A stretch of DNA of 64,000 nt from Beta vulgaris subsp. vulgaris (GCF_026745355.1 NC_079202.1:6465629-6529628); one strand, 5' to 3'; positions 1 through 12,297 are shown, numbered from the stretch's first letter. The notes: generated from the sequence alone by a model not told the origin. Numbers and translations: made by a program.

Positions 1-1048
1 TTTTTATTATTTTTTAAAAATAAAATCTTTTCCTTAAAAAGATTTTCCATAAAATCAGATTTTTCCTTAAATAAAACGGTTACCTATAATCTAGGCATAT
101 TTTACTCAACTGACATAACTTACCGTTGTAATGCTCCATCCTAAGTCTAGTTCCTTTTAATAGTTAGTTCCTTTAACTTAGATTAAAAGACTACCACGTC
201 TGTTCCTTTAGAGAGGAACAGACAGACAAGTTCTTTAACAATACTCATTATACGTATTATAAATCTAGGCTTTTTATTTTCCAAAAACTAAAAGATAAAA
301 TTAAATTAATTAAATTAGATTCCTAAAGAAACCGATTTTATTAAAAACTTATCTTTTATTTTAAAACTAAAACTTATCTTTTATTTTAAAACTAAAACTT
401 ATCCTAAAACAACTAATGCATATTATTTATAAATAATTAACCACGTAGAGATTTATTAAGAAATAAACTCTTAATAAATTCTTATAGATTAAGATAATAA
501 TATGCATCAGATTTATTGACTCTTAAATACTTTTGACTCTAAGTTCCACGAGTTCCTTTGACCTTACGAGTTCCTTTAGACCTTGTTCCATTACCTTTCA
601 TGTTTCCATATACTTACATGAATCCTAGAAAATAAACTCATATTTTCTGCTTTCATGCTCCATGCTGCTCCAACTCAAGAACCGCATGTTGATGCTCCAC
701 CTTTGGAACTTCAGTGTGCTAGTTCCTTTAAGAAACTTCGCACTCATAGTTCCTGCTCAGGAACTTCTTGTTTCAACTCTGAATGTTATATTGCTGCTCC
801 CACTCAGGAACTGCTCCAGAACTTCATATTCAATGTTCCTCATAGGATGTACCTAGGAACCGCTCTATTTGTGTTCCTTATAGGAACTCAGATCTTTTAG
901 GAACTTCACTTGTGGGAAGACCTTCATGATATAGATTCAACCTTTGACGAGTTGTTTCACGTTAATGTAATATGCACATCTCAAACACACATGTTAGTTA
1001 GATAATCATCATTTGTTTACAATCATCAAAATACTACATGATTCAACA
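1..1048 (-). mobile_element. LTR of a Copia/Sirevirus-like retrotransposon, minus strand, cut by the window start
   Basis: Read on the minus strand, the segment starts TGTTGAATCATGTAG at position 1048 and soon reaches TTTTGATGATTG. Positions about 60-180 are the reverse complement of about 34270-34380 in the plus-strand LTR at 33911: both carry TAAGTTAAAGGAACTAA followed by AGGTAACCGTTTT. It is rich in GGAAC/GTTCC motifs and has no coding capacity; short open frames at 655-900 look random. TTTTGATGAT near the LTR start is typical of plant Sireviruses, so the family name is an inference. The internal region, if any, lies left of the window, so solo LTR versus full element cannot be decided. 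Confidence 0.55.
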
Positions 1049-1657
1049 GTCCAGGACCCTACCTGGACCCTGTTGGACCCGACCCTAATTTAAGGGTCTG
1101 GGTCCAACTTTTTCAGACCCTAAGGGTCCGGGTCCGGGTCCAAGTAAATTTTTTATGGTCCGGGTCCGGGTCTTAAAGTTTTGGACCCAGACCCTACCCA
1201 GACCCGACCCTTAGACCCTAAACTTATCTAATATATACATTTTAACTTTTTTTTGAAAAAACAAATTGATTTTCTAAAAGATTAAAACCTAAACTAAAAC
1301 ACCAAAACACCCATTCTACACTCTTATGTAAGTTGTGTTTGTTTCGTTTTTTTTTTCAGTTTATAAGTTAGTGTTTGTGTTTGTTTCGTTTTTTTCAATT
1401 TATATGTTTGTGTTTGTTTCATGCGATTTTTTGTGTTTGTTTCATGCAAATTTCAGATGGTTATTGATATTAATAATGCTAAAAATTTAGCAAAATAAAA
1501 AATTTAGGTCTGGACCCTCCAGACCCTCTAGACCTTCCAGACCCTAAGGGTCCGGGTCAGGGTCCGGGTCAGGGTCTGGGTCTGCAAAAATATTTAGGGT
1601 CCGGGTCTGGGGTCCAGCTGGACCCGACCCAGACCCTACCCTTGCCCATCCCTAGTT
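1049..1657. repeat. GGGTCC-rich subterminal-repeat element, probable hAT-like MITE fragment
   Basis: Both ends of the block are packed with variants of GGGTCCGGGTC and its complement (1053-1215 and 1505-1640), separated by an AT-rich core. The right edge ends in TTGCCCATCCCTAG, the complement of CTAGGGATGGGCAA, a terminus seen in plant hAT-type non-autonomous elements. A matching left terminus is not visible, so the element looks truncated on the left, where it abuts the LTR edge. No coding sequence is seen. Confidence 0.45.
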
Positions 1658-1700
1658 AGAATCGATTCATCGTCATTCTTGTGCAATTGCTCATCCAATT

Positions 1701-2560
1701 TTGGATTCGAATGTGGAGGTAAGTCCTAGACCACTACCGAGTTTACAAGAAACTGAAAATGTTGTGGATGATGTGAGTGAACTACATAATTTCAATGTAA
1801 ATCATAATTTCAATGTAAATCCTTCTGAAATGAATGTTGATTTTGAATCTGTAATTCAAATCGACTTTGATGATATTAAGGAGGAGGTTGAATTCTGGAA
1901 TTCTACTATAGTTTGTTTTATTGTAGGAGCGAATCCTCCGATTCATGTAATGGAGGGATTTGTGCTTAGAATCTGGAGGAATTATAAGGTCGATAAGGTG
2001 GCATTGATCCATAAGGGAGTGTTTATTTTGCGATTTGCGACAATGGAGAGTCGTGATAAGGTGTTAGCAGGACACTTTTTCTTTGATAATAAGTCGTTGA
2101 TTCTCAAGCCATGGGAACCTGATATGGATTTTGTTAAGGAGGATATTAGAGTGGTGCCAGTGTGGATACAATTGAAATTGAATATTAAGTACTGGGTGAG
2201 TAGGCTATGTTCAAGATAGTAGAGAAAATTGGTAAACCAGTGCAGAGAGATGAGGCTAAAAAAACGTAATAAGGTTTAGTTTGCTAGAGTTCTTGTTGAA
2301 GTGCAATTATCTAAGAAACTACCTGATCAGGCTTATTTTGTAAATGAATATGGAGATAAAGTTGAGATTGATGTAGTATATGAGTGGAGACCTGTGACTT
2401 GTAGTTTTGTTCATCAGTTAGGACATGAAACAAAAAATTATAGAAATAACAAGAAGCAGATATGGAGGGTTAAGGCCCCAGTTGCTAAGGAGGTTGTGCA
2501 AGTTGAGAAGGCTACTTTGGGAACAAAGGTGAGTGAGATTGATGCTAATGGATTTTAGAA
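1701..2560 (+). pseudogene. LINE 1 ORF1 remnant (DUF4283, zinc knuckle)
   Basis: Encodes the nucleic-acid-binding ORF1 protein of plant L1 LINEs. The DUF4283 signature is clear: a stretch like EFWNSTIVCFIVGANPP, then GVFILRFATMESRDKVL, then LKPWEPDMDF and VVPVWIQL. The frame breaks near 2190-2300 and resumes with CSFVHQLGHETKNY, which matches the position of the CCHC knuckle but has lost cysteines. No ATG opens the frame at 1701 (it is TTG), so the true start is upstream or lost. It would have formed the RNP with LINE RNA; it cannot do so now. Confidence 0.75.
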
Positions 2561-2701
2561 GGCATTAAAACCAATTAAGGTGAGGGTATCACAAGTTAAA
2601 GCAACAAGTACAAATAACAACTTCAATGTTTTAGGTATGGCAGACGTACATGAAGTTGAGGAGGATGGTCTGATAGTTTACTTAAGGAGCTCAATGCCAT
2701 T

Positions 2702-4575
2702 GTGGTGACATTGATTCCTAAATCCAAGTGTCCTAGCAATGTCAGTGATTTCAGACCCATATCCTGTTACAATACCGTCTACAAGTGTATCACAAAGGTT
2801 ATTTGTGGAAGGCTGAGAAATGTATTACCTGACATAATAGCTGAGAACCAGAGTGGGTTTGTTCAGGGTAGATATATTGTTCATAATATAATGGTGGTGC
2901 AAGACTTAGTGAAAGCTTATGGGAGGAAAAATACTAAGCCAAGCTGTATGATAAAATTAGATTTGCAGAAAGCATATGATATAGTCGACTGGCGCTTTTT
3001 AAAGGAAATGTTAGAGCATTTGGGATTCCGTCAGCAGTTTATGGATTTGGTAATGGAGTGTATCACTACCCCTACTTTCTCTCCGATGATTATTGGGATC
3101 AGGCATGGTTTTTTCAAGTCAGCTAGAGGATTAAGGCAGGGTGGTCCTATGCCCCCCTATTTTTGTTGTATGTATGGAGCATCTCTCTAGAGTTCTGAAG
3201 GGAGTGAGTGAAATGCCACTTTTTCATTATCATCTTAGATGTAAGCCAACAAAACTTACTCACCTTTGTTTTGCAGATGACTTAATTTTATGCTACAAAG
3301 GTGAGTTCACCTCTATGTACTTGTTGCTCCAAGCTTTTAAGCTATTTTCTGAGTCTTCTGGACTAAAAGCTAATGTGGCTAAGTCATCCTTATACTGTTG
3401 TGGCATGACTGAGGGAGATGTTCAAAGAATAGTTGATGTATCTGGCTTACCTAAACGTACCCTCTCCTTTAGGTACTTGGAAGTTCCCATATGCTCTAAA
3501 AGAATTTCAGTGACACGATGTGAAAGTTTGGTAGAAAAAATGAGTGCCAGAATAAGAATGTGGAGTTCAAGAAAATTTCATACACTGCAAAAGCCTTGTT
3601 AATCAATACAGTGTTGATGAGCTTGCATATGTATTGGGCACAAATTTATATCTTTCCTAAATGTGTCCTGCAAAACATTCAGAAAAATTTGTAGAGCTTT
3701 CTTATGGAGTGGGGATGCTTTTTGTAAGAGACCTAGCAATATTGCGTGGGAGCAGTTGTGTTGTGACAAGAGTGCAGAAGATTTAGGTTTCAGGAATGTC
3801 ATCAAATGGAACAATGCTTAGCTTGTATGGGGAAATATGTGTGGGCTGTGGCAACAAAGCAAGATAATCTCTGGGTTAAATGGGTTCACTCAGTGTATAT
3901 CAAGGACAATGATTGGTGGGAGTATACTTCTATAAACGGAGTCAGCTTGTACTGGGCTAAGATTTGTGATATGAAAAATCAGCTTAAAGTTTTGTTTACT
4001 AAGGTTGAGTTCTATGTGTTAGCTCAGTATAAAGTTAGGAAAAATTTATGATATGATGATGGGTTCGAATATTCAGGTGAATTGATGTAATATGGTCTGG
4101 AATAAGTTAAGTATTCCAAGACACTGGTTTATCAGTTGCCTGGCAGTTCAGTATAGATTGCAGACTACATACAAGCTTTCTAGACATGGAGTTAGTTCTT
4201 CTCATGCTTGTTTATTTTGTGCTCAAGGTGATGAAACACATGACCACTTATGTTTTGAATGTTCATATAGCAAAGTGTGCCTATTAGATTTGAAATTGGC
4301 TGGGCTTACAGTTATGACTCAAAAGCCTCAATAGATTGATTATGTGGATTGACAGAAGTAAAAAATCCAAGTTCAGGAGAAGTGTGTGGAATGCCAGTAT
4401 CTCTGCTTTGGTGTGTAGCTTATGGAGATGCAGAATTGATGCATATTGGCAGCAACTTGTTACAATGCCTCATCTTCTTACTGAAAGTTGTAAGAAGGAT
4501 GTGAAGGAAAGAATTAGAGTTGTGCTCCCTGCTAAAATTGCAAGACAGGATTATAATTGGCTTTTGACTTTATAA
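2702..4575 (+). pseudogene. LINE 1 ORF2 remnant: reverse transcriptase and zf-RVT domain
   Basis: Reverse transcriptase with the plant LINE order: VTLIPKSKCPSNVSDFRPIS, IIAENQSGFVQGR, MIKLDLQKAYDIVDW, GLRQGGPM, then after a frameshift at about 3145-3180 the catalytic FADDLILCYKG (about 3275-3305) and SFRYLEVPI. Further breaks separate the connector (3806-4051), zf-RVT (4092-4334) and the tail (4336-4575). The catalytic aspartates survive, but at least four frame breaks and the missing endonuclease make it inactive. Confidence 0.85.
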
Positions 4576-4820
4576 TACATACTATTGTATAGGTACTCTT
4601 ACTCTTGCTTGTATTAAGTAAGAGTGGTGTTTTTTTAGGTTGTAAATGAGTTTTGAGTTGATATATACATATACTTACTTGCTTAGCAAAAAAAAAAAAA
4701 AAAAAAAAGTGGCCTCGAACTTTGTGTACACAAGGTACGTACATACCTATGTGTGATTTGCATTAGCATCATACCCTAATGATAGGATATATGTAGTACC
4801 ATATATAGGAAACTATTTAT

Positions 4821-6066
4821 TGTTCGTTTGTTATTTATATCCAATTGAATTTGCATGTTTTATGCCATTGTGTGAAGCATGTTGATTATGATGAGTATAT
4901 TATGTTTGTATGGATGCTTGATGCAAACATAAAGGATTGAGAACTTTTTTTAATTAATAATTATGTTGGTATTAGATCATGAATTCTATCATGTTGCTCC
5001 CTTTTGATTATTTTACTTGCTTTATGAGGACCGATGGCCTTATTTTGGTAAGTTGGTCATTCACCTATGAAACGTTGGTTGGTTATTGACATGTATCAAC
5101 AAATAAATAATGGTTATGGAATTAATATTGGAATTATTCTTGGGTTGTTAAGATGATGATAGCCTTATCTAATCCTAAGATAAAAATTGAAGTTTATGTA
5201 TCTTTGATGATTATATTGTTTGTCCTACTTTATGAGTCATAACAAGTAATTAAATTATTTATCACTTAAAGGGGAAAGTGAACATCAATAGCTTTAGAGT
5301 TGTGCACGTCTGAAATGTTGGACTAGTATGAGTTGGAGTACAAGGTGGTAGCCCATTCCTTTTCTTAGGATCGGATTGATCACCGTGTCCTATTTTTATT
5401 TAAAAGGTTTCTCGATATCCTAGGTCAGGGAAGTACGGAATCGCGTCCGTACTTCGTCTTGTAGATTGAACAGTTGTTTGTTTTAGACAACTTTTTCCAT
5501 TGACTATTCCATCTAAATGAATTAACTTATTAGTTGTGGAGTTTTATCAGTTTAGTAAAAGTAGTATGTTGTATTATTGTATTACTATTTATCCCTGTTT
5601 AATGTTTATTAGTACCATGTTAGGTTTAATATTCATTTACTATGTATTTCTTAATGTTACTGATTACATGCTTTGCGTGTATCTTGTAATCATGGCTATG
5701 CCTTATTGATCATGTGAGCCCATTTGTTGAGCAGTCTCTCGGAATCAATAGAGTATCGTCGATTACAGGTTCGAATATGATGCATCATGGGTTCGAGAAG
5801 TTGGTGAGCTTGTGTTGACTTTATATTTTATAGTTGACTTTTACTTTTGTGGTTGACTTTTGGAATTTGGAGGTTAACTTTTGACCTTACGTTGGTTTGA
5901 CTTTTAGTTGACCAGTTTTTATTTTCAAAGTTATTTATTATTGTTTATGCTGCAAAATTATGAATAAGTCGATACGTTATCACATGGGCGATAATACTTT
6001 GATAATTGTCTAAGTTTTTTTTTTGAAAAGGTATTTTGGACAATAGAGAATTTTCGGGGTGTTACA
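4821..6066. mobile_element. Probable solo LTR of a Ty3/gypsy element
   Basis: The right edge reads TTTTCGGGGTGTTACA, the typical end (or complement of the start, TGTAACACCCCGAAAA) of many plant Ty3/gypsy LTRs. A TG start at 4821 gives a TG...CA unit of 1,246 bp flanked by TTTAT at 4816-4820 and at 6067-6071, a fitting 5-bp target duplication. There is no coding sequence inside. Orientation is ambiguous because both ends can read TGTAA.../...TTACA in this class. The left boundary rests on a 5-bp match and is less sure than the right one. The short stretch 4709-4820 to its left holds nothing recognisable. Confidence 0.55.
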
Positions 6067-6655
6067 TTTATTCTATGCATGGCTTTGAAGTAAATAAATC
6101 TCATAAGGGATAGATTGGCTATATTGGAGTGAGTGATTGCATATATTATTGTTTCAATGGGTCTGCTATTGAAACCCATTCACACTTATTCTTTCAGTGT
6201 ACCTTCAGCTTGAGATGCTCTGAACTGATTCAACGGTGGTTAGGAATTAGGCGAGCTGGAAACAACCTTTATCAGTTGATGACATGGGTGCTGAGAAGCT
6301 GTAGAGATGGAGGTTATACTAAGAAAGTGATTATGACTGCTATGAATGCTCTTATGAATTAAGTGTGGAGGGCTAGGAATGATGCTTTGTGGAATAACAA
6401 AGTTCGATCAATCAAAAGTATTGTTAGTTAGATTCAATACATTGTAAAAAAAAAACAAAAGAGTAATATAAGTGTATAGGAAGATGACTTCTAGAGAACA
6501 TAGGTGGTTTGATAGGTTCTAAATAGTATTTTTAGGTCTGGCCTCTGTTAGTTTACAGTTAAGTTTCAGTTTTTAGTTTCCTTGAGTTATAAAGTGGCTT
6601 TTAGGTTTTAGTTTTCAATTTTTAGGTCTTATTGCCTCTTAAAAAAAAGGAAAGC
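6067..6655 (+). pseudogene. LINE 3' fragment: zf-RVT domain and tail
   Basis: The 3' end of a second plus-strand LINE. The zf-RVT signature is seen at about 6129-6260: C-x4-C-type spacing, then ETHSHLFFQCTFSLRC and WLGIRRAG, as in the ORF2 C-termini of LINEs 1, 4 and 5 here. The preceding part (about 6067-6128) also fits the LINE pattern (MALK...RDRLA) but contains a stop and a frameshift. It runs into short A-rich tracts at about 6445 and 6643-6652. The fragment starts exactly at the solo LTR edge, so the LTR probably landed in this LINE or truncated it. Confidence 0.65.
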
Positions 6656-6976
6656 TCTGCAGATTCTCTCTATTTCATAAAGCACATGTTTAGGGAGGAT
6701 GAAAACATGAGCCAAGTAAAGATGTAAGCTAAGGAGGACCGAATTTATGATTGGCACTCTTCCAACAAAGGAAATATGTCTGCTACTCCAGATCTTGATT
6801 CTAATCATATATCATCTTCTCAATCAATTTTTTAAATCCAACAACTGAGATTTTCCTTGAATAGATTATAAGTACTTGAAGTGGAGGAAATCTCTAATAA
6901 AACCAGAATTATCAAGGATTCTTTGAGTCTCCTCATCATGCATACCACCACAATAAATGGAAGACTTTTTAGCATT
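6656..6976 (-). pseudogene. Minus-strand LINE 3, downstream part of reverse transcriptase (left of the Tat insertion)
   Basis: On the minus strand from 6974 downwards the translation reads AKKSSIYCGGMHDEETQRIL, then NSGFIRDF and HFKYL, the post-FADD segment of plant LINE reverse transcriptase (compare the same segment in LINE 1 at about 3375-3480). It stops where the Tat element begins at 6977. The upstream half of the same RT lies at 27550-28760, also on the minus strand, so the Tat element split this LINE. Contains stops and frame breaks; not functional. Confidence 0.7.
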
Positions 6977-7618
6977 TGTTATGTCCTAAATTTGTCCCTA
7001 AGCTGGAACTTGCAGGTAAAATGTTTATCACAGCTAGAGAGCATCAGGTAGCAGCTACAACAAGCAGATACGAAGAATGCAAAATAATCCGGTTGGACGA
7101 ACATTGGATACTGATCAAGACCAAGTCAAGTAGTGACGTTATGCCAAAGAAGTAGGATGGAGCAGTTGGCAAGCAAAAGAGAAGATCTCCCTTGATTCTA
7201 GGAGTTGTGGCACCTTCTCAGGGAGTTTGTTATGCAACGTTCAAATGGGGGGAGTAATGTTACTCAAATGTACTAGTATAAATAGAAGAGGAAACATTCT
7301 GGGAAACACAAGTCTTTACATTGCTTTTACACTTATACTTTCTCTTCTACATTTATAATATTCACAAGTGTATTTAGCATTAGCTGCTAGCTGCAAGATG
7401 TAAGTTGTAACTCTCTCACATAGTGGATTGGCGGACTCAATTCCACCCGCGTTTTTTACCCTTTTTCTTGGGGCTTTCCGCGTCACCATTTCTTGGTGCT
7501 TTGTTCTTTCTTGCCATTGTTCATTTTCATAGCTAGCACTTTCCGTAATTTGTAGCTGTAATTTCATTAGCTGTAGATCCTCAGCTAAGTTCTGCCTGAT
7601 CAGAATTTGGCATAAACA
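6977..7618 (+). repeat. 5' LTR of the Tat element
   Basis: Starts TGTTATGTCC and ends GCATAAACA; identical in length to the copy at 26908-27549. A TATAAATA box lies at 7277-7284, so transcription should start about 30 bp downstream. It also repeats the AGCTRGCTGC-type motif near 7385. Confidence 0.93.
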
Positions 7619-7645
7619 GTTTGGCTCCCACCGTGGGGCTCTACA
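7619..7645 (+). promoter_or_regulatory. Primer-binding site region of the Tat element
   Basis: GTTTGGCTCCCACCGTGGGG follows the 5' LTR directly, the position and general form (TTTGGCGCCCACCGTGG) of the tRNA primer site of Tat-lineage elements. The exact tRNA cannot be assigned here. Confidence 0.6.
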
Positions 7646-7699
7646 GCTAAACTCTAATTAAAATCCTAAAAAAGAAACACCTCAACCCAACTTTGAAAG

Positions 7700-9115
7700 A
7701 TGGCTGACGATTCTGCTGATGCGATGAAAGCAGCCTTGCTGAAGGCTCAAGAAGACCTTCACCGCACTCAATCTGAAGCCCAGCAGACCATTAACAGCCT
7801 CAGGAAGGAGCTAGATTCTGTCAAAAGTAGCAAAACTCCTAAGGCTCGTGCTCGTGGTATAATCCCCAAGATCCTTAGCCTCGAAGACTCAGAAGCCAGT
7901 GAAGGCGAGGACGAAGAGGCCAGATGTGACGAACATGCAGAGGAAGCTGATCCCGCAGCTAAGAAAATGGCGCTCCTGGAATCTTAGAACAGGAAGATAC
8001 TTCGCATGCTGACGAAGTTGCCTGGAGCACCAACCCCTGTGGCTGAAGAATCTCCCGATGGCTATGCTCAATCCCCCATCGTGGAAGAAATAGCGAGAGC
8101 CAGGATTCCTAAGAAGATCAATGTGACCCAGTCTCACAAGCTGTATGATGGAGCTGCAGATCCCTATGATCATGTAGCGCAATATAAGCAAAAGATGTGG
8201 ACCCTGTCCATTCCTGAGCATCTGCTGGAGGCTACCATGTGCAAGTCCTTCGGGGCCACCTTGTCTGGGCCCGCTCTGCAGTGGCTGATAAGCCTAAAAC
8301 CAGGTAGCATCCAAAATTTCGCTGCTTTGATTAACAAATTTTATATGCAGTTTGCCAGTAGCAGGGTTCTAGAGAAGCATACCGGCGACCTGTATCGCAT
8401 CACCCAGAAGACAAATGAAGCTGTGAGGCAGTACCTGGATCGGTTCAACAAGGAGATGATCTCAATCAAGAACCTGGATGTTCCCACTACTATTGAAGCA
8501 TTCAGGAGAGGACTAACATATAAATCTAGATTGTATTATGAATTGACCAGGTACCCATGTGGCACATTCGAGGAGGTTAGGGCCAGGGCTATGGCTGAAA
8601 TTCGCGTCCAGGAGGACGAAGCGTCTAGGTACGTAAGCGAGCCCAGCTATGATCGGAAATCCCAGAACCAGAAGAAGATTGATTGGCGCTACCAGCCATA
8701 CCAAAGGCGCGAAAGTAACAATGTAGCCAGCAAGGCCACAGGTAAATTAGCTAATAATGATTACCCTTCCATTGCTTCCTATTGCTTTAATGTGGATGCA
8801 GGAGGCGTGGTAAACGCACTCGAAAAGCTGGGGACAACCGCTAGATGGCCACGCAAGAGCGATAGACCAGACAGCGAGAAGGATACCACCAAGTGGTGCA
8901 GCTATCATGGTGACCATGGCCATCGGACGGAAGACTGCAACGCCCTCAAAAAGGAAGTAGCTTGGCTGCTCAAAAAAGGCTACCTCGAGCATCTGATGGG
9001 AAAGAAAGGGCAGCGAGAAGATAAAGCTGGCTCTAGCCAGGAGCAGCCACATCCACCACCTGAGCCCCTACACGATAAGGTAATCAATTCTATCTCAGGA
9101 GGTTCAGAAATATGT
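7700..9115 (+). pseudogene. Tat gag (capsid and nucleocapsid), one nonsense codon, interrupted by a solo LTR
   Basis: The frame starts with ATG at 7700 (MADDSADAM...), a coiled-coil-prone, acidic N-terminal region, and runs without frameshift into the retrotransposon gag domain (about 8130-8530; PYDHVAQYKQKMW, then FYMQFASSRVLEK, then VRQYLDRFNKEM). A zinc knuckle CSYHGDHGHRTEDC lies at about 8898-8940. One in-frame TAG at 7985-7987 breaks it. The frame is cut at 9111-9115 by the solo LTR insertion, and the same frame resumes at 11528 on the other side. Gag would form the cytoplasmic virus-like particle. Confidence 0.88.
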
Positions 9116-10312
9116 TGTAACACCCCGAAACTTTGGTGCTAAAACTTTATAAAATATTCACTTTTCATTAAAATATCTGACCAAACCTTTAGGGTGTTAC
9201 CGCCGCATCTATTGTTCAAGATAAATGCAAGGCTAATTATTAGAAATAAAAATTTTACTCACAAACCAAAGTATCAAAATAAACCAAACTAAGTTGTCTA
9301 CTTTATACCAAAACAAAACTAAACAATCTCAAATGACAATACTGTAGTGTTTATTAAACTAGGTGAACTTAAAAACTATAAATTCACTCATTCCTGCAAC
9401 GTAGTCCCTTTCACCAACCTGCACAATATAAATAGGAAAAGAGCAAAGAAAAACAAAAACACAAAAATTAGCGAAAGCTAAGTATTTACAACTCCATCCC
9501 GTAAAATAATAATAATAATAATAATAGTTATATTTTAAAAATAATTTTTATAGCATAATATAGACAAATATTAACGTAATATAGACAAGTATAACATAAT
9601 ACAGACAAGTATATAATATGATTAACCATTTCAATTATTCAAGTTTATATGAGTCATACACAACAATTTTATTTATTAGAAGGGAATCAAACAGTAGGCC
9701 GGGACTAATCCCAGTAACCACCTACTTCAACATGGGTCGTCACCCAGATAATTAAGAGTAATGACCAATATCGTTTTGCAGAACGTCCCTAGTGTGCACA
9801 CCCCTCTCTAATCTAATGGGTATCCGCAATGCGCACCAATAGTATTAGGAGGAAGACAATAAAGAGTTGTAACAGAATAAAATTAAGTATTGTTCATCAC
9901 CTATGGAGGATCCAAATCCACAGGATAATTCCCTCAATAATGTTTCCACTTTACGTGATTAATAGATTTTTAAAAGTTGTGACACATCAAACATCACATT
10001 AACATTAGCAGGAACATCTTCAGTTCAATAAATAATTTTCACAACTTAGCCACTTAATAAAATTATAATAATCAACGTCCATAATTCACAGTAACCAATA
10101 TATCCATCATTAGAGCCTCATAGAGTCACAAAATATATATCAACTTATAAAACCGTTCGTTACATCATTAACACACTAGTTATACCCATTAAGTACATTA
10201 TCACTATTAGTATAATTTTAATACGATGGTATAAGTAGGTACATTAAAAATCCAATTTCATAACAACAATACCAGTAGATACATATATATTATACGCAGG
10301 GATAATAGTACT

Positions 10313-10362
<50 letters not shown>

Positions 10363-10392
10363 TATAATTATAATTATAATTATAATTATAAT

Positions 10393-10446
<54 letters not shown>

Positions 10447-11527
10447 TTTAGTCATAGAAAGTACTATACTATTCATGTCACATAATATACATCTAACATA
10501 AACGTAGAATCACACAACCACATGTATTACACATAGCACATACAATTCCTAGCGGGATTCTAGTTGTTGATGGACATTGTGAATTACCTCGAACGCTGAC
10601 CGAATACAGCAATATCAACTAAAAGTCGCATTCTACGAAGTTTCCGTCTACAACAAATAATATAACCTAACGTTAGTCACTTGATATAATATCCCGAAAA
10701 AAATAATTAATCAAAATTTGCAAGGTTAATATGAACCAAAATCCGAAAATAGAAAAAGGTAAAAACATAAAAAATCTCTACTAAAAACACGTGACATGTC
10801 ACTATTGAAAGAAAAATTTGTATATGGTTAATGGTTTGATGTGTGACAGAACACAGTGCCATTCTGCCGCTACACTACAACCTTTATTCATTTTTTTTTT
10901 ATTAAAACTTTTAAAGCTTGACCAAAAACTTTTAAAGACTTGATGCACGCAGCAGTGAGAAGCAGGAGGAAGAAAGGAAAGAAGAAAGAAGAAAGGAAAG
11001 AGGAAAGAGAAAGAAGAAGAAGAAAGAAGAAAAGGAAGAAGATCCGTGCCGGATTCCAGTCAAGTCGTCGGAGTCTCGGTGTCGGGTTTTAAAAATATAA
11101 TTTTTTTTTTCTGGTTGAAACCTTCGAAACACAATAATGGTGATTCTAGATCTCAAATTTAGAACTTACCAAAGAGATGAAGAAAGTGAATTACGTGAGA
11201 ATTTTTTTTTGGGTGTATGGGGATATATATATGTATGTAAATCTAGGGTTTCACTAAAAGATAAGTATTTTAAAAAAATTCAGAATTTTCTTTTCTCTCC
11301 ATCTTTCTTTTTTGAACGAAAAAAAAAATTCTGATTTAAAAAAAAATCTGATTTCGAAATTTTTTTTTTTTTAAAAGATAAAAATCTGATTTAATAAATA
11401 AAAACAATTTCATAAAAAAAATCTGATTTATTATGATTTTACTTTATTTTTCAGAATTTTATATTTATAAAATCTTATTATAACAAAATAAATTTATAAA
11501 ATTGTTATAAAAATTTGGGATATTACA
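9116..11527. mobile_element. Solo LTR (2,412 bp) nested in the Tat gag-protease frame
   Basis: Begins TGTAACACCCCGAAAC and ends TTTGGGATATTACA; flanked by perfect 5-bp duplications TATGT at 9111-9115 and 11528-11532. Removing the element and one TATGT restores the gag-protease reading frame exactly. There is no gag or pol inside, so it is a solo LTR of a Ty3/gypsy-type element or a terminal-repeat-only derivative. Contents: an AT trinucleotide tract at 10317-10446, a purine-rich run at 10960-11040 and long A/T tracts at 11200-11480. No gene. Confidence 0.85.
10317..10446. repeat. AAT/AATT microsatellite inside the solo LTR
   Basis: About 130 bp of (TAA)n, switching to (TTATAA)n in the centre and back to (TAA)n. 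It produces an artefactual poly-isoleucine open frame on the minus strand. Confidence 0.95.
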
Positions 11528-12297
11528 TATGTGGACTAACATACTCTGCAGCCAAGAGATTTGCCCGAGAAGGCTCCGAAACCGCACCAAGCCCGCTGAG
11601 AAGCGCAGAAGAGAAAAAGCTCAGGGGTATGACCATCAGCTTCGACGAAGAAGATGGAGATGAAGAAGCTGACAATCATGACGGCCTCGTCGTATCTCTC
11701 ACCGTCAGCAACTGCCTCATGAAGCGAGTCTTAATAGACAATGGCAGCTCAGCTAATATCATTTTCAAAAGCGCTCTAGAGAGCATGGGGTTGCAGGAAG
11801 CTGATATCCTCAGGAAAGCAACTGTTCTGTTCGGGTTCAATGGCGAGCCAGCTACAACGCTCGGGGAGATCGTGTTGCCCACCTATGCAAAAGGAGTCAA
11901 CCTCCAAACTATGTTCAATGTGGTAGATTGTCCCTCAGCATATAATATCATAATGGGGACACCATGGATCCACAAAATGTGAGCTGTGCCCTCAACTTAT
12001 CATCAGACTATCAAGTTCCCTACCAAATGGGGAGTGCAAGAAATCAGGGGCGATCGCAAGCTGGCTAGGGAGTGTTATAGCATATCTCTAAAAGCAAAAA
12101 AGGAGTCCATCTAGCAATTACAGCAAGGTCCGGCGCCAGCCAAGTCAGCAGAGCAAGATGTAGATGAAGTGGCGCTGGACCCAGCAAAGCCGGAGCAGAC
12201 CGTTCAAATTGGAGCATTCCTGGCAGCTGAGGAGAAGCAGTGGATCATCGAGTTCCTAAAGAAAAATGTAAGCTGTTTCGCATGAAGCCACGAGGAT
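11528..12297 (+). pseudogene. Tat aspartic protease and linker, several nonsense codons
   Basis: The frame continues from gag across the solo LTR. The retropepsin-like signature VLIDNGSSANIIFKSALE is at about 11728-11780 (the D-N/T-G-S active-site loop is DNGS), followed by TLGEIVLP and YNIIMGTPWI (11938-11970), the second half of the protease fold. In-frame stops TGA at 11980-11982, TAG at 12112-12114 and TGA at 12283-12285 separate it from reverse transcriptase; each is one transition away from CGA, CAG or TGG. It would cleave the Gag-Pol polyprotein. Confidence 0.85.

Larger units (their letters stand above)
1658..4708 (+). mobile_element. LINE 1: L1-type non-LTR retrotransposon, internally deleted
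   Basis: A plus-strand L1-type LINE ending in an uninterrupted A-run at 4688-4708. Order of parts: ORF1 with a DUF4283 domain (about 1860-2200) and a damaged zinc knuckle (about 2395-2450), then directly reverse transcriptase (from 2702) and the C-terminal zf-RVT region (about 4100-4300). The endonuclease that normally lies between ORF1 and reverse transcriptase is absent: ORF1-tail-like sequence runs to about 2690 and conserved RT sequence begins at 2702. No target-site duplication could be found. Confidence 0.85.

Noticed and set aside
655..900. Small cysteine-containing open frame
   Set aside because: Lies in GGAAC-repeat LTR sequence with no signal, splice or domain evidence.
10258..10476. 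Minus-strand open frame of almost pure isoleucine
   Set aside because: Translation of an AAT/TAA microsatellite.
9116..11527. Native untranslated region between gag and protease
   Set aside because: Flanked by a 5-bp duplication with TG/CA ends, and the reading frame is exactly continuous across it.
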